Below are positions 1 to 7,149 of a stretch of DNA of 14,019 nt, piece by piece. Position numbers and translations under genes: made by a program. Numbering within the stretch: position 1 is the first letter of the stretch; each line of letters opens with the position of its first letter. The notes under the pieces are model-generated. The model was given only the letters and a program-made list of their open reading frames with translations, did no database searches and was not told the DNA's origin. This stretch comes from Bordetella parapertussis (lineage in GTDB: Bacteria > Pseudomonadota > Gammaproteobacteria > Burkholderiales > Burkholderiaceae_C), in NCBI GenBank assembly GCA_945882755.1, contig CAMCWS010000055.1, forward strand, positions 1 to 14,019. Reading direction: 5' to 3'.

Positions 1-365
1 TGGTCGGGGTGTTGCTCGAGGTACATGCGTGAAACAAAGGTTTCGTAGCCCCCCACGATGACCATGATGAGGAGGTTGGAGATCATGACCACGTCAATCA
101 AGCCCAATATGACCAGCATGATGATGGCCTCGGTCAGCTTGGTAGGCACACCTTCGGTTTTGTACCCAATGCTGGTAACCAGTGCTTGCAAAGCGGTTTG
201 GCTACCAAACACGGCCTCTAGCAAATGCACCAACTCTACCCAAAAGTGGTACACGTACACGCCTTGGGCAGCAATCAAACCCAAGTACAGCGGCAGTTGC
301 AGCCAACGGGTGGCAAAAATGAAGCGAGACAGTGTGCTGGGCTGTTGGGGGGGTGAGGCTTGCAT
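1..365 (-). CDS. YqhA/UPF0114 family inner-membrane protein (partial, C-terminus beyond window)
   Basis: Reading down from an ATG at 365 the frame stays open to the window edge and gives 121 residues. Two stretches recall E. coli YqhA: an early RWLQLPLYLGL followed by a first hydrophobic helix (about residues 20-50), and a later VVMISNLLIMV-x-GGYETFVSR segment (about 91-113) that matches YqhA's membrane helix ending in SGYENFVSQ. Family members are small (about 165-180 residues) multi-pass inner-membrane proteins of unknown biochemical role, so roughly the last third is missing here. An AGGA motif lies 7-8 bases before the start. The gene is divergent from acs, with 180 bp between the two starts. 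The family call is fairly secure; function is not known. Confidence 0.82.
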   Translation of the reverse strand, partial: MQASPPQQPSTLSRFIFATRWLQLPLYLGLIAAQGVYVYHFWVELVHLLEAVFGSQTALQALVTSIGYKTEGVPTKLTEAIIMLVILGLIDVVMISNLLIMVIVGGYETFVSRMYLEQHPD

Positions 366-545
366 CGAGGTTCCTGGAGCTTGTGGGGCAAATTACCCAT
401 GGCGTTGATTCTAGGCAATGATGGTGTCAGGCTAAAACCCAAGCGTAAGTTTCAAGCCAGTCAGTGCCTTGTAAGAGCCTGCCGCGAAAGTTGCGCCCAT
501 TCGTTCAGAGCCGTTCAGCGGCCGCCCCACTTTTAGGAGACAAGC
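366..545. promoter_or_regulatory. Divergent intergenic region between the yqhA-like gene and acs
   Basis: This 180-bp spacer must hold the promoters of two divergent genes. The acs start is preceded by a clear ribosome-binding site, AGGAGA at 535-540, five bases before the ATG at 546. I could not find a convincing -35/-10 pair in either direction, nor a clear sigma-54 GG/GC element, so no promoter is placed. No repeat or small gene is visible in it. Confidence 0.4.
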
Positions 546-2516
546 ATGAGCCAGTTCGACCACATCATTCACCATCCCCCTGCATCGTTTGTCGAGCAAG
601 CCACTGTGGCTGGCATGGACGCTTACCACGCATTGTGCAAACACGCCGAGGACGATTACACCGGTTTTTGGGCAACCCAAGCCAATCGTTTGCTCAGCTG
701 GAACAAACCTTTTACCCAAACTTTGAATGACAGCCAAGCACCATTTTTCAAATGGTTTGAAGACGGCACCTTGAACGCCTCGTACAACTGCCTAGACCGC
801 CATGTGGATAAGGGTTTGGGCGACAAGACAGCCATCATTTTTGAAGCCGATGGTGGCGAGGTCACCCGTGCCACTTATGCGCAACTGCTGGCGCGTACCT
901 GCCAAATCGCCAATGCGATGAAGCAACTGGGCATCCAAAAAGGTGACCGCGTCATCATCTACATCTCCATGTCGATCGAGGGCGTCGCTGCCATGCAAGC
1001 TTGTGCTCGCATAGGGGCTACCCACTCCGTGGTGTTTGGCGGTTTCTCGGCGCAAAGCTTGCGGGATCGCATCGAAGACACCGGCGCCAAGATGGTCATC
1101 ACGGCCGACCAACAGGTGCGTGGCGGCAAGCCGCTGCCATTGAAAGCCATCGTCGATGAAGCCCTGACCTTGGGCGACTGCGACAGCATTGAACATGTGT
1201 TGGTGGTCAAACGCACGGGTGCGGATGTGGCTATGCAAGCCGGTCGTGACATGTGGATGGCTGATGTTGCTGACAAGCAAGCCACATCCTGCGAACCCGA
1301 ATGGGTCGAGGCCGAGCATCCACTGTTTTTGCTTTACACCTCGGGGTCTACAGGCAAGCCCAAGGGCGTACAGCACAGCACCGGCGGCTATTTGATGCAC
1401 GCAGCACTCACCACCGAGTGGACCTTCGACTTGAAACCCCACGATGTGTTTTGGTGTACCGCCGACATCGGCTGGGTGACCGGTCACACCTACATCAGCT
1501 ACGGCCCTTTGGCCTTGGGTGGTACGCAAATTGTGTTTGAAGGTGTGCCCACCTTCCCAGATGCCGGTCGTTTTTGGAAGATGATTCAAGACCATAAGGT
1601 CAGCATTTTTTACACCGCGCCTACTGCCATTCGCTCGCTCATCAAGGCGGCTGAAGGCACTGCCGCTGTTCACCCCGACCGTTACGACCTCAGCAGCTTG
1701 CGCTTGCTGGGCTCGGTGGGCGAGCCCATCAACCCTGCGGCTTGGGAGTGGTACTACCAGCACGTGGGCGGCGCACGTTGCCCCATCGTGGACACCTTTT
1801 GGCAAACCGAAACCGGCGGCCACATGATCACCCCGTTGCCCGGTGCCACACCCATGGTGCCTGGTTCTTGCACCTTGCCTTTCCCGGGCATTCAAGCTGC
1901 CATCGTGGACGAAACCGGCAAAGATGTGCCCCACGGACAAGCGGGTATTTTGGTGGTGAAAAAACCGTGGCCCTCGATGATTCGCACGATTTGGGGTGAC
2001 CCCGAGCGCTTCAAGAAAAGCTACTACCCCGAAGATTTCCAAGGCAAATACTATTTGGCTGGAGACGGCGCGATTCGCGACGCCAAGACCGGCTACTTCA
2101 CCATCACCGGCCGCATTGACGATGTGCTGAATGTGTCCGGCCACCGCATGGGCACCATGGAGATCGAATCCGCCTTGGTGAGTTGCACCGATTTGGTGGC
2201 CGAAGCCGCCGTGGTTGGCCGCCCCGACGACACCACGGGTGAGGCGATTTGCGCTTTTGTGGTGTTGAAGCGCTCACGCCCCACAGGGGACGAAGCCAAG
2301 CAGATTGCCAAAATTTTGCGCGACCACGTGGGCAAAGAAATTGGCCCCATCGCTAAGCCCAAAGACATTCGTTTTGGCGACAACCTGCCCAAGACTCGCT
2401 CAGGCAAGATCATGCGCCGCTTGCTGCGTTCTATCGCCAAGGGCGAGGCGATCACGCAAGACACCAGCACCTTAGAGAACCCCGCCATCTTGGCGCAGCT
2501 TGCCGACACCCACTGA
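546..2516 (+). CDS. acs: Acetyl-coenzyme A synthetase (AMP-forming)
   Basis: This cytoplasmic ligase converts acetate, ATP and CoA to acetyl-CoA through an acetyl-AMP intermediate. The 656 residues match the usual length of about 650. Visible in order: the ATP-binding loop [11 protein letters not shown] (264-274); [12 protein letters not shown] (303-314); [10 protein letters not shown] (416-425), whose Trp419 corresponds to the acetate-pocket Trp that separates acetyl- from longer-chain synthetases; the hinge region around GDGAIRD (506-512); [15 protein letters not shown] (520-534); and PKTRSGK with Lys621 (615-621), the catalytic lysine that Pat-type acetyltransferases modify in other Acs enzymes. 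It has its own AGGAGA ribosome-binding site and is monocistronic: divergent from the yqhA-like gene upstream, and running into a repeat array 4 bp after its stop. Identification is very secure. Confidence 0.97.
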   Translation: MSQFDHIIHHPPASFVEQATVAGMDAYHALCKHAEDDYTGFWATQANRLLSWNKPFTQTLNDSQAPFFKWFEDGTLNASYNCLDRHVDKGLGDKTAIIFEADGGEVTRATYAQLLARTCQIANAMKQLGIQKGDRVIIYISMSIEGVAAMQACARIGATHSVVFGGFSAQSLRDRIEDTGAKMVITADQQVRGGKPLPLKAIVDEALTLGDCDSIEHVLVVKRTGADVAMQAGRDMWMADVADKQATSCEPEWVEAEHPLFLLYTSGSTGKPKGVQHSTGGYLMHAALTTEWTFDLKPHDVFWCTADIGWVTGHTYISYGPLALGGTQIVFEGVPTFPDAGRFWKMIQDHKVSIFYTAPTAIRSLIKAAEGTAAVHPDRYDLSSLRLLGSVGEPINPAAWEWYYQHVGGARCPIVDTFWQTETGGHMITPLPGATPMVPGSCTLPFPGIQAAIVDETGKDVPHGQAGILVVKKPWPSMIRTIWGDPERFKKSYYPEDFQGKYYLAGDGAIRDAKTGYFTITGRIDDVLNVSGHRMGTMEIESALVSCTDLVAEAAVVGRPDDTTGEAICAFVVLKRSRPTGDEAKQIAKILRDHVGKEIGPIAKPKDIRFGDNLPKTRSGKIMRRLLRSIAKGEAITQDTSTLENPAILAQLADTH

Positions 2517-2596
2517 ACCTGTCATTGCGAGCGCTGCGTCATAGCGAGGAGCCGTCATTGCGAGCGAAGCGAAGCAATCTGTTAACAGTCGATCGC

Positions 2597-2620
2597 CGCA
2601 GGCTCGGCTGCCGACCTGCG
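2597..2620. repeat. 24-nt near-perfect hairpin inside array 1
   Basis: CGCAGG at 2597-2602 pairs with CCTGCG at 2615-2620, and TCGGC at 2604-2608 pairs with GCCGA at 2610-2614. This leaves one bulged base and a one-base centre. The arm sequences are those of the two ends of the 57-bp module at 2733-2789, so this looks like an internal-deletion derivative of that module. No U-run follows, so it is not a classical intrinsic terminator. Confidence 0.65.
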
Positions 2621-2732
2621 ACCCTCGCCTTTTCAGGTGCGAAATGTATCGCTCGCAGTTAAAGGTCTTGGCCCTGCCGACCTTAGTCAAGGCTAACTTC
2701 ACTCAGACAAACAAGCTGCGTAAAGCCGCGTA

Positions 2733-2789
2733 TTGCAGGTCGGCCGTAGCCGACGTTGTGCAAGCATGGAGGCGAGGCCGGGCCTGCGA
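2733..2789 (+). repeat. 57-bp module B, copy 1
   Basis: This segment matches the reverse complement of 12938-12994 at 55 of 57 positions, with differences only at 2761 and 2781. Its ends form an imperfect inverted repeat (TTGCAGG-TCGGCC against TCGCAGGCCCGGCC). It also contains an inner hairpin, GTCGGC-CGTA-GCCGAC. It is unrelated in sequence to the GTCATTGCGAG repeats that surround it. Confidence 0.88.
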
Positions 2790-2906
2790 TGCGGGGCTTA
2801 TATGACGGGGGGTTGCTTCGCTGCGCTCGCAATGACGTAGGTTGCTGCGCAATGACATAGGTTGCTGCGCTCGCAATGACGGCTTCTCGCAATGACGGCC
2901 AAACCG

Positions 2907-3266
2907 CTAGCTGAAGAGTGCGAGCAAATCGTCTTTTCGTATAGGTTTGAGCAAAACCTTGTCAAAGCCCGATGACTCCCACAGCAAGACCTCGTCGGGC
3001 ATGGCGTGGGCGGTGTAAGCGACGATCTGTAGGTGCTGGTAGCGTTGATCGGCCCGCAACTGTTTGCACAGTTGCAAGCCGCTGACGCTGGGCATGGAGA
3101 TATCGAGCAAGATCACATCGCAAGGGTTGTGCTGTAGCCATTCAAGCGCTTCTTCTGCCCCAACACATTCATTCACCGCATGGCCAAGGGGGCGCAAAAA
3201 CAGGCCTGGCAATATTCGGTTGGTGGAGTTGTCATCAATCACCACAATATTCAAAGTAACGCTCAT
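2907..3266 (-). CDS. Stand-alone receiver (CheY-like) response regulator
   Basis: The 119 residues are a single receiver domain with no output domain. The acidic pocket is Asp11/Asp12, the phospho-acceptor is Asp55 in VILLDISMP, the conserved Thr is Thr85 in AYTAHA, and the conserved Lys is Lys107 in LLKPI. All catalytic positions are present, so phosphorylation is expected. The ATG (3264-3266) overlaps the stop codon of the upstream kinase gene as ATGA, which implies translational coupling and makes that kinase the probable partner. With no DNA-binding region, it probably acts by protein contact or as a phosphorelay intermediate (inference). It is last in its operon; its stop codon lies 8 bp from repeat array 1. 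Confidence 0.9.
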   Translation of the reverse strand: MSVTLNIVVIDDNSTNRILPGLFLRPLGHAVNECVGAEEALEWLQHNPCDVILLDISMPSVSGLQLCKQLRADQRYQHLQIVAYTAHAMPDEVLLWESSGFDKVLLKPIRKDDLLALFS

Positions 3267-4099
3267 GTGGGCTTGTGACTTTCTGAGCGTATGGGCAAGT
3301 TAAAAAAGAACACGCTGCCTTCACCGGCTTTGGTGGAGTAATTGAGTGTGCCGCCCATAAGCTGTATCAAGTGGTGGCTCAGCACCAGCCCCAAGCCAGC
3401 ACCTTCATTGGGGCGCAGCACAAAGGGGTTATCCGACTTTTGCTGGCGCTTGAAGATGCTCTCTTGCATTTCAGGGGAAATGCCTCTGCCGGTATCTTGC
3501 ACAGAAAAAACCACCCATAAACCATTAGCGCTGGGGGTGACTGACAGTGTCACGCTGCCTTGGGGCCGGTTGTAATTCAAGGCATTGTCGACCAAGTTAT
3601 TCAGCACTTGGCGGACCCGATAGGGGTCAGCGCGTAATTGCGAAGGCAGTTGCGGTGCCAAATACACATGCAAGCTGATTTTCAATTCATCCGCCCGTGC
3701 TTGGTGCAAAGCGCGTACTGACTCCACCATGTCGTTGATGTCAAAGTCAGATTGGGATAAATCGAGAGAACCTTCTTGGATTTTGCTCAGGTCCAGCAAG
3801 CCATTGACCAAATGAAGCATCTGCAAGCTGTTTTCCAAAATGATTTTGGAGGTGAACTGAATCATCGGTTCGCGGGTGCTGCTGTAAATGTATTCGGCGT
3901 ATCCCATCACGCCATTCAAGGGGGTGCGTAAGTGATGGGACATGGACGCCAAAAAGTCGTTCACATGGTGCTTGCTAGAGCGGGCCTTGTGAATCTCCAT
4001 TTGTTGCGACTGGCTGTGCTGCTTTTCTTGCAGATAGAAATAGCCCAACACCAGCAAAGCCGCAAAGAGAACCAGAGAAACAAGCCAAGGCGTTGTCAT
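3263..4099 (-). CDS. Membrane-anchored sensor histidine kinase without a sensor domain
   Basis: The 278 residues hold one N-terminal membrane helix (about 5-23), a short linker, a HisKA dimerisation helix pair and an HATPase domain. The H-box reads SMSHHLRTPLNG with phospho-accepting His55. The N-box is NNLVDNALNYN (Asn168, Asn172), G1 is DTGRGIS (Asp202) and G2 is GAGLGL (233-238). No periplasmic, PAS, GAF or HAMP region is present, so any signal must come from the helix or a partner. The residue after His55 is His instead of the usual Glu/Asp; Thr59 is kept. The gene starts 21 bp after the MarR-like gene and overlaps the receiver gene by ATGA. The bases before its ATG are pyrimidine-rich with no Shine-Dalgarno motif, so expression may depend on upstream translation. 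The family is secure; the stimulus is unknown. Confidence 0.9.
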   Translation of the reverse strand: MTTPWLVSLVLFAALLVLGYFYLQEKQHSQSQQMEIHKARSSKHHVNDFLASMSHHLRTPLNGVMGYAEYIYSSTREPMIQFTSKIILENSLQMLHLVNGLLDLSKIQEGSLDLSQSDFDINDMVESVRALHQARADELKISLHVYLAPQLPSQLRADPYRVRQVLNNLVDNALNYNRPQGSVTLSVTPSANGLWVVFSVQDTGRGISPEMQESIFKRQQKSDNPFVLRPNEGAGLGLVLSHHLIQLMGGTLNYSTKAGEGSVFFFNLPIRSESHKPT

Positions 4100-4120
4100 G
4101 GGGAGGCCATGGAAGGAAGA

Positions 4121-4513
4121 TTATTTTTTAGGAAATATCAGGAATTCATTGCTGAGCATACGACTGAATTCTTGGGCATGCTCGTCTAGCGTGTTTAATA
4201 GCGCAGGTGTGGGCAAAATTTTCTTGGAACGCTTGTCGCTACTGTGGGTTTCGAACTCAATCAGGCCATCGTTTTCAAATTCTCGGATTTTGTAGCGCAA
4301 AGCGCGTTCGCTCAAATCTTTGTTGTAGTAGATGCCCTTTAAAAAAGCACTTGGTCCACCTCGGGTGTCTTGCAGCTGTTTGGCGATATTCAGGTACAGA
4401 TAGCGCCCCGCTTGGGTGGTGGCCAAATCAAGGTGCTGGTTTTCCCACTCATGCAGCTGGCAAATGACCTGCAAAAGCTTGGCGCTCAAGTTTGGGTCTG
4501 TATCGTTTCTCAT
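4121..4513 (-). CDS. MarR-like winged-helix transcriptional regulator
   Basis: The 130 residues begin with helical sequence, followed by a probable winged helix-turn-helix at about 55-102. The recognition-helix candidate is LSERALRYKIREFENDGLIEF (starting at residue 67), and the wing contains SSDKRSKKILPT (91-102), close to the MarR-type DxR wing pattern. A C-terminal helix (about 103-120) could serve dimerisation. It is the first gene of a three-gene row with the kinase and receiver downstream, so it is a candidate regulator of this operon. A 14-bp perfect palindrome lies about 70 bp upstream of its start. No strong Shine-Dalgarno precedes the ATG. Assignment to MarR rather than another winged-helix family is moderate, and no ligand can be inferred. 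Confidence 0.7.
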   Translation of the reverse strand: MRNDTDPNLSAKLLQVICQLHEWENQHLDLATTQAGRYLYLNIAKQLQDTRGGPSAFLKGIYYNKDLSERALRYKIREFENDGLIEFETHSSDKRSKKILPTPALLNTLDEHAQEFSRMLSNEFLIFPKK

Positions 4514-4584
4514 GGCAATGACTTTCTGGGAAAGGACGCGAATGCTAAAAGAAAGCTGATCAGAAAACTGATTTAATCTGACAA

Positions 4585-4598
4585 TATTGCTAGCAATA
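4585..4598. promoter_or_regulatory. 14-bp perfect palindrome, candidate operator
   Basis: TATTGCTAGCAATA is fully self-complementary. It lies in the 116-bp spacer between the OmpR-type regulator gene and the start of the MarR-like gene, 72 bp upstream of that ATG. Its size and symmetry suit a dimeric winged-helix or OmpR-type regulator. That it is an operator, and for which protein, is inference. Confidence 0.45.
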
Positions 4599-4629
4599 GT
4601 TAAAGTAAGCTCTTAACTTCGACCCTAAA

Positions 4630-5328
4630 CTAATTGATATAGATTGGGCAATAAAGCCGGTAACCCTTTAGCCGTAAGGCTCGAAGCGCCTGATTACCGG
4701 CACCGCAATCTGATAATTTTTTTCTCAATCTGTACAACTGGGCCTCTAAAGCCGACTTTTGAAGAGTTTGTTCGTCTTTGCCTAAAACGTCGTAGATTTG
4801 CCACAACTCAAGGGATTTGCTGTTGGCTCTGGCCAATGCCAGCAAGAGCTTGAATTCGGTGGGGGTGAGTTCTGCTTGGCCTTTGCTGCCCATGATGCTG
4901 GCGTTGGCCATATGGATTTCGATGGCCTCTGGCTCCCTGTTAAAACCCCCAGCAGTGGGTGCGCTTTTGCCAAGGCGGCGCGACAAGGCGTTGACCGCTG
5001 CCATGAGTTCATCAAACCCCACGGGTTTGGTGAGGTAGATGTCAGCACCGCATTCATAACCCGTCACTTTGTCAGCTTCATCGGTTTTTGCAGTCAAGAT
5101 GATGATGCCCAGCGAAGGTTGAACCGCGTGCAGGCGTCGGGCCAAGGAAAACCCATCTTCCCCAGGCAAGTTGACATCGATGATGGCCAAGTCCACGTTG
5201 TGGTCTTGTGCCTCTTCGTCAAAGGCTTCAGCAGATTCAATGCCCTGCGCATGGTGACCAAACTTGCGCAGAACCTCTATCAAGCTTGTTTGCAGAGGAA
5301 GGTAGTCTTCGACTACCAAAATATTCAT
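4630..5328 (-). CDS. OmpR/PhoB-family response regulator
   Basis: This is a DNA-binding two-component regulator of 232 residues. The receiver domain (1 to about 115) has the acidic Glu7/Asp8, phospho-acceptor Asp51 in AIIDVNLPGEDG, Thr79 in IILTAK and Lys101 in YLTKP. The C-terminal winged helix (about 145-230) has ELTPTEFKLLLALA and ends in RLKGYRLYCPI, as in OmpR/PhoB output domains. I chose the ATG at 5328, which overlaps the upstream kinase stop as ATGA, over a GTG at 5340 that adds four residues. The overlap and order make the upstream membrane kinase its likely partner. A target promoter cannot be read from the sequence; the divergent small exported-protein gene and the MarR-like operon are nearby candidates. 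Confidence 0.92.
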   Translation of the reverse strand: MNILVVEDYLPLQTSLIEVLRKFGHHAQGIESAEAFDEEAQDHNVDLAIIDVNLPGEDGFSLARRLHAVQPSLGIIILTAKTDEADKVTGYECGADIYLTKPVGFDELMAAVNALSRRLGKSAPTAGGFNREPEAIEIHMANASIMGSKGQAELTPTEFKLLLALARANSKSLELWQIYDVLGKDEQTLQKSALEAQLYRLRKKLSDCGAGNQALRALRLKGYRLYCPIYIN

Positions 5329-6704
5329 AGCTTGAAACACAGTACAAACCTGACTTCTTGGGGGGTCGATTCACATGTCACAGTAGCTTGCATCAATTCA
5401 GCCATCTTATGAACCAAATAAAGACCTAAGCCACTGCCCTGCATGTGCTGGGCATGTGCCGACCGGTAGTATTTGTTGAATACCTTGTGCGCTTCGGGAG
5501 CGCCTGCAGGCCCCACAGCATTGCTGACCACGACCTCAAGCCGCTGTGTGGGGTGGTTCAGAAAAGACACCGCCACCTTCACCGCTTCCTCAGGGGGGCT
5601 GTATTTCAAGGCGTTGTCGATGAGGTTGGTCAGTACGATATTGAGCAAAATCAGGTCGCAGTAGAGCAAGGGAACAGCTTCTTGGCGAAAAGACACCACT
5701 CTGGCGCCTTCAGGGTGAGCTTGGCAAATATTGGCGATCAAGTCCGGCACACCACACAACTCAGGCCTGAGCACAATGGCTTGGTGGTCAAGTTTGTCCA
5801 TGAACACGCAGCGCTCCAGCAATGTCTGCATGTCTTTCAAAGAACGTGCTGCGCGTTTTGCAGGTTCCATGGCCACCGATGGGTCTGACAAGGTCAATTG
5901 CAACACTGCCATGGGGTTGCGCAGCTGGTGCTCCAGCATCAGCAACAAGCGGCTTTGTTCTTGCCTTAATTTTTCTGAGCGCTGGTGTTGAGCTTGAAGA
6001 AGTTGCTCTTTTTGTTGGATTTTTTGGGTGTTTTCCTCTTCTGTATTGAGCAAGGACTCTAGGTAGTGGTTGTTAAACACCATGGCGGTCAGCAGAAGTA
6101 AAACCCCTTGAAACATCAAGGTGTACGACATGAACAAATCGTCTTGAACCAAGGGCCTGGGCGCAAGCCACAAGGTATAGCCCACGCGCAAAAGGACGGC
6201 CGCGCCGTGCATCAGGGTGAACAGTTGGATCAGACCCAGCTGACTGAAGCGAAGCCGTGGGTCAAAGCGATGCATTTCCCATGAAAGCCAAGCAATACCC
6301 ATGAGTTGAAAGACACCCACTAGCGTCACGCGGGCAGGGAAATGGACGGAGCCCATGGGCACCATAAATTCGAGCATCAAACTGAACAACACCAAGGCCA
6401 ACAGGCTCCAGCCCACCAATTTGCGATCAATTGCATGGTGCCAACTGCGCACATTCAGCGGCAACAGAATGAATATCGAAGACCAGACCATATCGGCAGG
6501 TGTGGCAAAAGCCGGTGAGACCAGCAGGGACAGGCTGAACAACACGCCGTACAACATCAAAGCCAGCAAAGTGCCCAGCCAGTAAGCGCCACTCAGGCGC
6601 AGCATTCGGTTGCCCAAAGGGGGGACAAAAGTGGCGAGTAAACCCATGCAGATTGCTGTCGACAGCAAATACAGCGTTTCAAAGGGCAAGGAGTATTGGG
6701 TCAA
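5325..6704 (-). CDS. Multi-pass membrane sensor histidine kinase
   Basis: The 459 residues start with about seven hydrophobic segments between residues 8 and 212, which form the sensor region. A probable coiled coil follows (about 215-255), then the phospho-acceptor helix EHQLRNPMAVLQL with His259, and an ATPase domain with N-box NLIDNALKYSP (Asn360, Asn364) and G2 motif GSGLGL (423-428). The residue after His259 is Gln, not Glu/Asp. The G1 region reads VVVSNAVGPAGAPE and lacks the DxGxG aspartate; the later FNKYYRS (409-415) resembles the F-box of related kinases. The only plausible start is TTG at 6704: an in-frame stop lies upstream and no ATG or GTG intervenes. A weak AAGG precedes it. 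It overlaps its response regulator by ATGA and is divergent from the small exported-protein gene. Confidence 0.9.
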   Translation of the reverse strand: MTQYSLPFETLYLLSTAICMGLLATFVPPLGNRMLRLSGAYWLGTLLALMLYGVLFSLSLLVSPAFATPADMVWSSIFILLPLNVRSWHHAIDRKLVGWSLLALVLFSLMLEFMVPMGSVHFPARVTLVGVFQLMGIAWLSWEMHRFDPRLRFSQLGLIQLFTLMHGAAVLLRVGYTLWLAPRPLVQDDLFMSYTLMFQGVLLLLTAMVFNNHYLESLLNTEEENTQKIQQKEQLLQAQHQRSEKLRQEQSRLLLMLEHQLRNPMAVLQLTLSDPSVAMEPAKRAARSLKDMQTLLERCVFMDKLDHQAIVLRPELCGVPDLIANICQAHPEGARVVSFRQEAVPLLYCDLILLNIVLTNLIDNALKYSPPEEAVKVAVSFLNHPTQRLEVVVSNAVGPAGAPEAHKVFNKYYRSAHAQHMQGSGLGLYLVHKMAELMQATVTCESTPQEVRFVLCFKL

Positions 6705-6714
6705 AGAAAAAGCC

Positions 6715-6743
6715 TTGGCGGTGTCAAAAAGCTTGAGTAAGAT
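6715..6743 (+). promoter_or_regulatory. Candidate sigma-70 promoter for the small exported protein
   Basis: TTGGCG (6715-6720) and TAAGAT (6738-6743) are separated by 17 bases, each matching four of six consensus positions. Transcription would start near 6750, just before a strong ribosome-binding site AAAGGAG at 6756-6762. The fit is by eye only. The element lies inside the 65-bp divergent spacer with the sensor kinase gene. Confidence 0.35.
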
Positions 6744-6769
6744 GAATTAACTCATAAAGGAGATTATCC

Positions 6770-7135
6770 ATGTTGAACCAAAACAGCTTTTTGTCTTTCG
6801 CCGCTCTGGCCTTGGCATGCAGTGTCGCCTTGGCCGCTGACCCAGCGGTAAAGAAGTCCGATTCCGGCATTTGCCATGAGAAAAGCTCTACCTCTTACGG
6901 CAACACCAAGAAATTCACGCCTTTTGCAACGGTAGACGAGTGTGTGAAGAGTGGCGGCAAATTGCCAGCAGGCCAAGCTGCAGCGGCAACTGCCCCAGCT
7001 TCGCCTGTGGTGAAAAAATCTGACAGCGGCATTTGTCACGACGCCAAAAGCCCCAGCTACGAGCGCACCAAGAAATTCACCGAGTTCAAAACCGTGGATG
7101 AATGTCTGAAAAGTGGCGGCAAGCTGCCCAAGTAA
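6770..7135 (+). CDS. Small exported protein with two tandem KSDSGICH Cys-pair repeats
   Basis: The 121 residues begin with a likely Sec signal peptide (hydrophobic 7-22, cleavage after ALA at 20-22). Two 40-residue repeats follow, at 27-66 and 81-120, identical at 31 of 40 positions and joined by an Ala/Pro linker. Each repeat runs KKSDSGICH ... TKKF(T)...TVDEC(L/V)KSGGKLP and carries exactly two cysteines (35/58 and 89/112), so each could form one disulfide in the periplasm. Each repeat has the look of a small domain often fused to secreted or nuclease-like bacterial proteins, but no catalytic residue set is visible and I do not assign a function. A strong AAAGGAG lies seven bases upstream of the ATG. 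Its 3' end converges on minE with 14 bp between stops. Confidence 0.85.
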   Translation: MLNQNSFLSFAALALACSVALAADPAVKKSDSGICHEKSSTSYGNTKKFTPFATVDECVKSGGKLPAGQAAAATAPASPVVKKSDSGICHDAKSPSYERTKKFTEFKTVDECLKSGGKLPK

Positions 7136-7149
7136 TGGGCGATAACGCT

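Larger units (their letters stand above)
2521..2898. repeat. Intergenic palindromic repeat array 1 (GTCATTGCGAG family)
   Basis: This array occupies the whole space between the acs stop codon (4 bp away) and the stop codon of the receiver gene on the other strand (8 bp away). Forward copies of GTCATTGCGAG lie at 2521 and 2554, with a degenerate one (GTCATAGCGAG) at 2539. The 2554 copy continues into GCGAAGCGAAGCAATC, ending at 2579. Inverted copies (CTCGCAATGAC) end at 2836, 2880 and 2896, with a shortened one ending at 2856. All forward copies lie left of all inverted copies, so either transcript could fold into a large hairpin. Two other structured modules (2597-2620 and 2733-2789) lie between. 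The core is a widespread bacterial intergenic repeat; no transposase is present. Confidence 0.9.

Noticed and set aside
792..2144. 450-codon open frame on the minus strand inside acs
   Set aside because: It is antisense to a complete, motif-rich acetyl-CoA synthetase; its translation has no recognisable motif and no ribosome-binding site context. It is a by-product of codon bias.
5329..5340. GTG at 5340 as start of the OmpR-type regulator
   Set aside because: It would add four residues and lengthen the overlap with the kinase; the ATG at 5328 gives the usual receiver start and the same ATGA overlap as in the neighbouring pair.
4798..5412. 204-codon open frame on the plus strand opposite the OmpR-type regulator
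   Set aside because: The minus strand encodes an intact receiver plus winged-helix protein across this stretch, and the plus-strand translation resembles no family.
5325..6704. Sensor kinase as a dead kinase because of its G1 region without DxGxG
   Set aside because: The N-box, G2 motif and the KYYRS segment are intact, and kinases with an SN-x-x-G variant at G1 seem to form a family of their own, so inactivity cannot be claimed from this alone.
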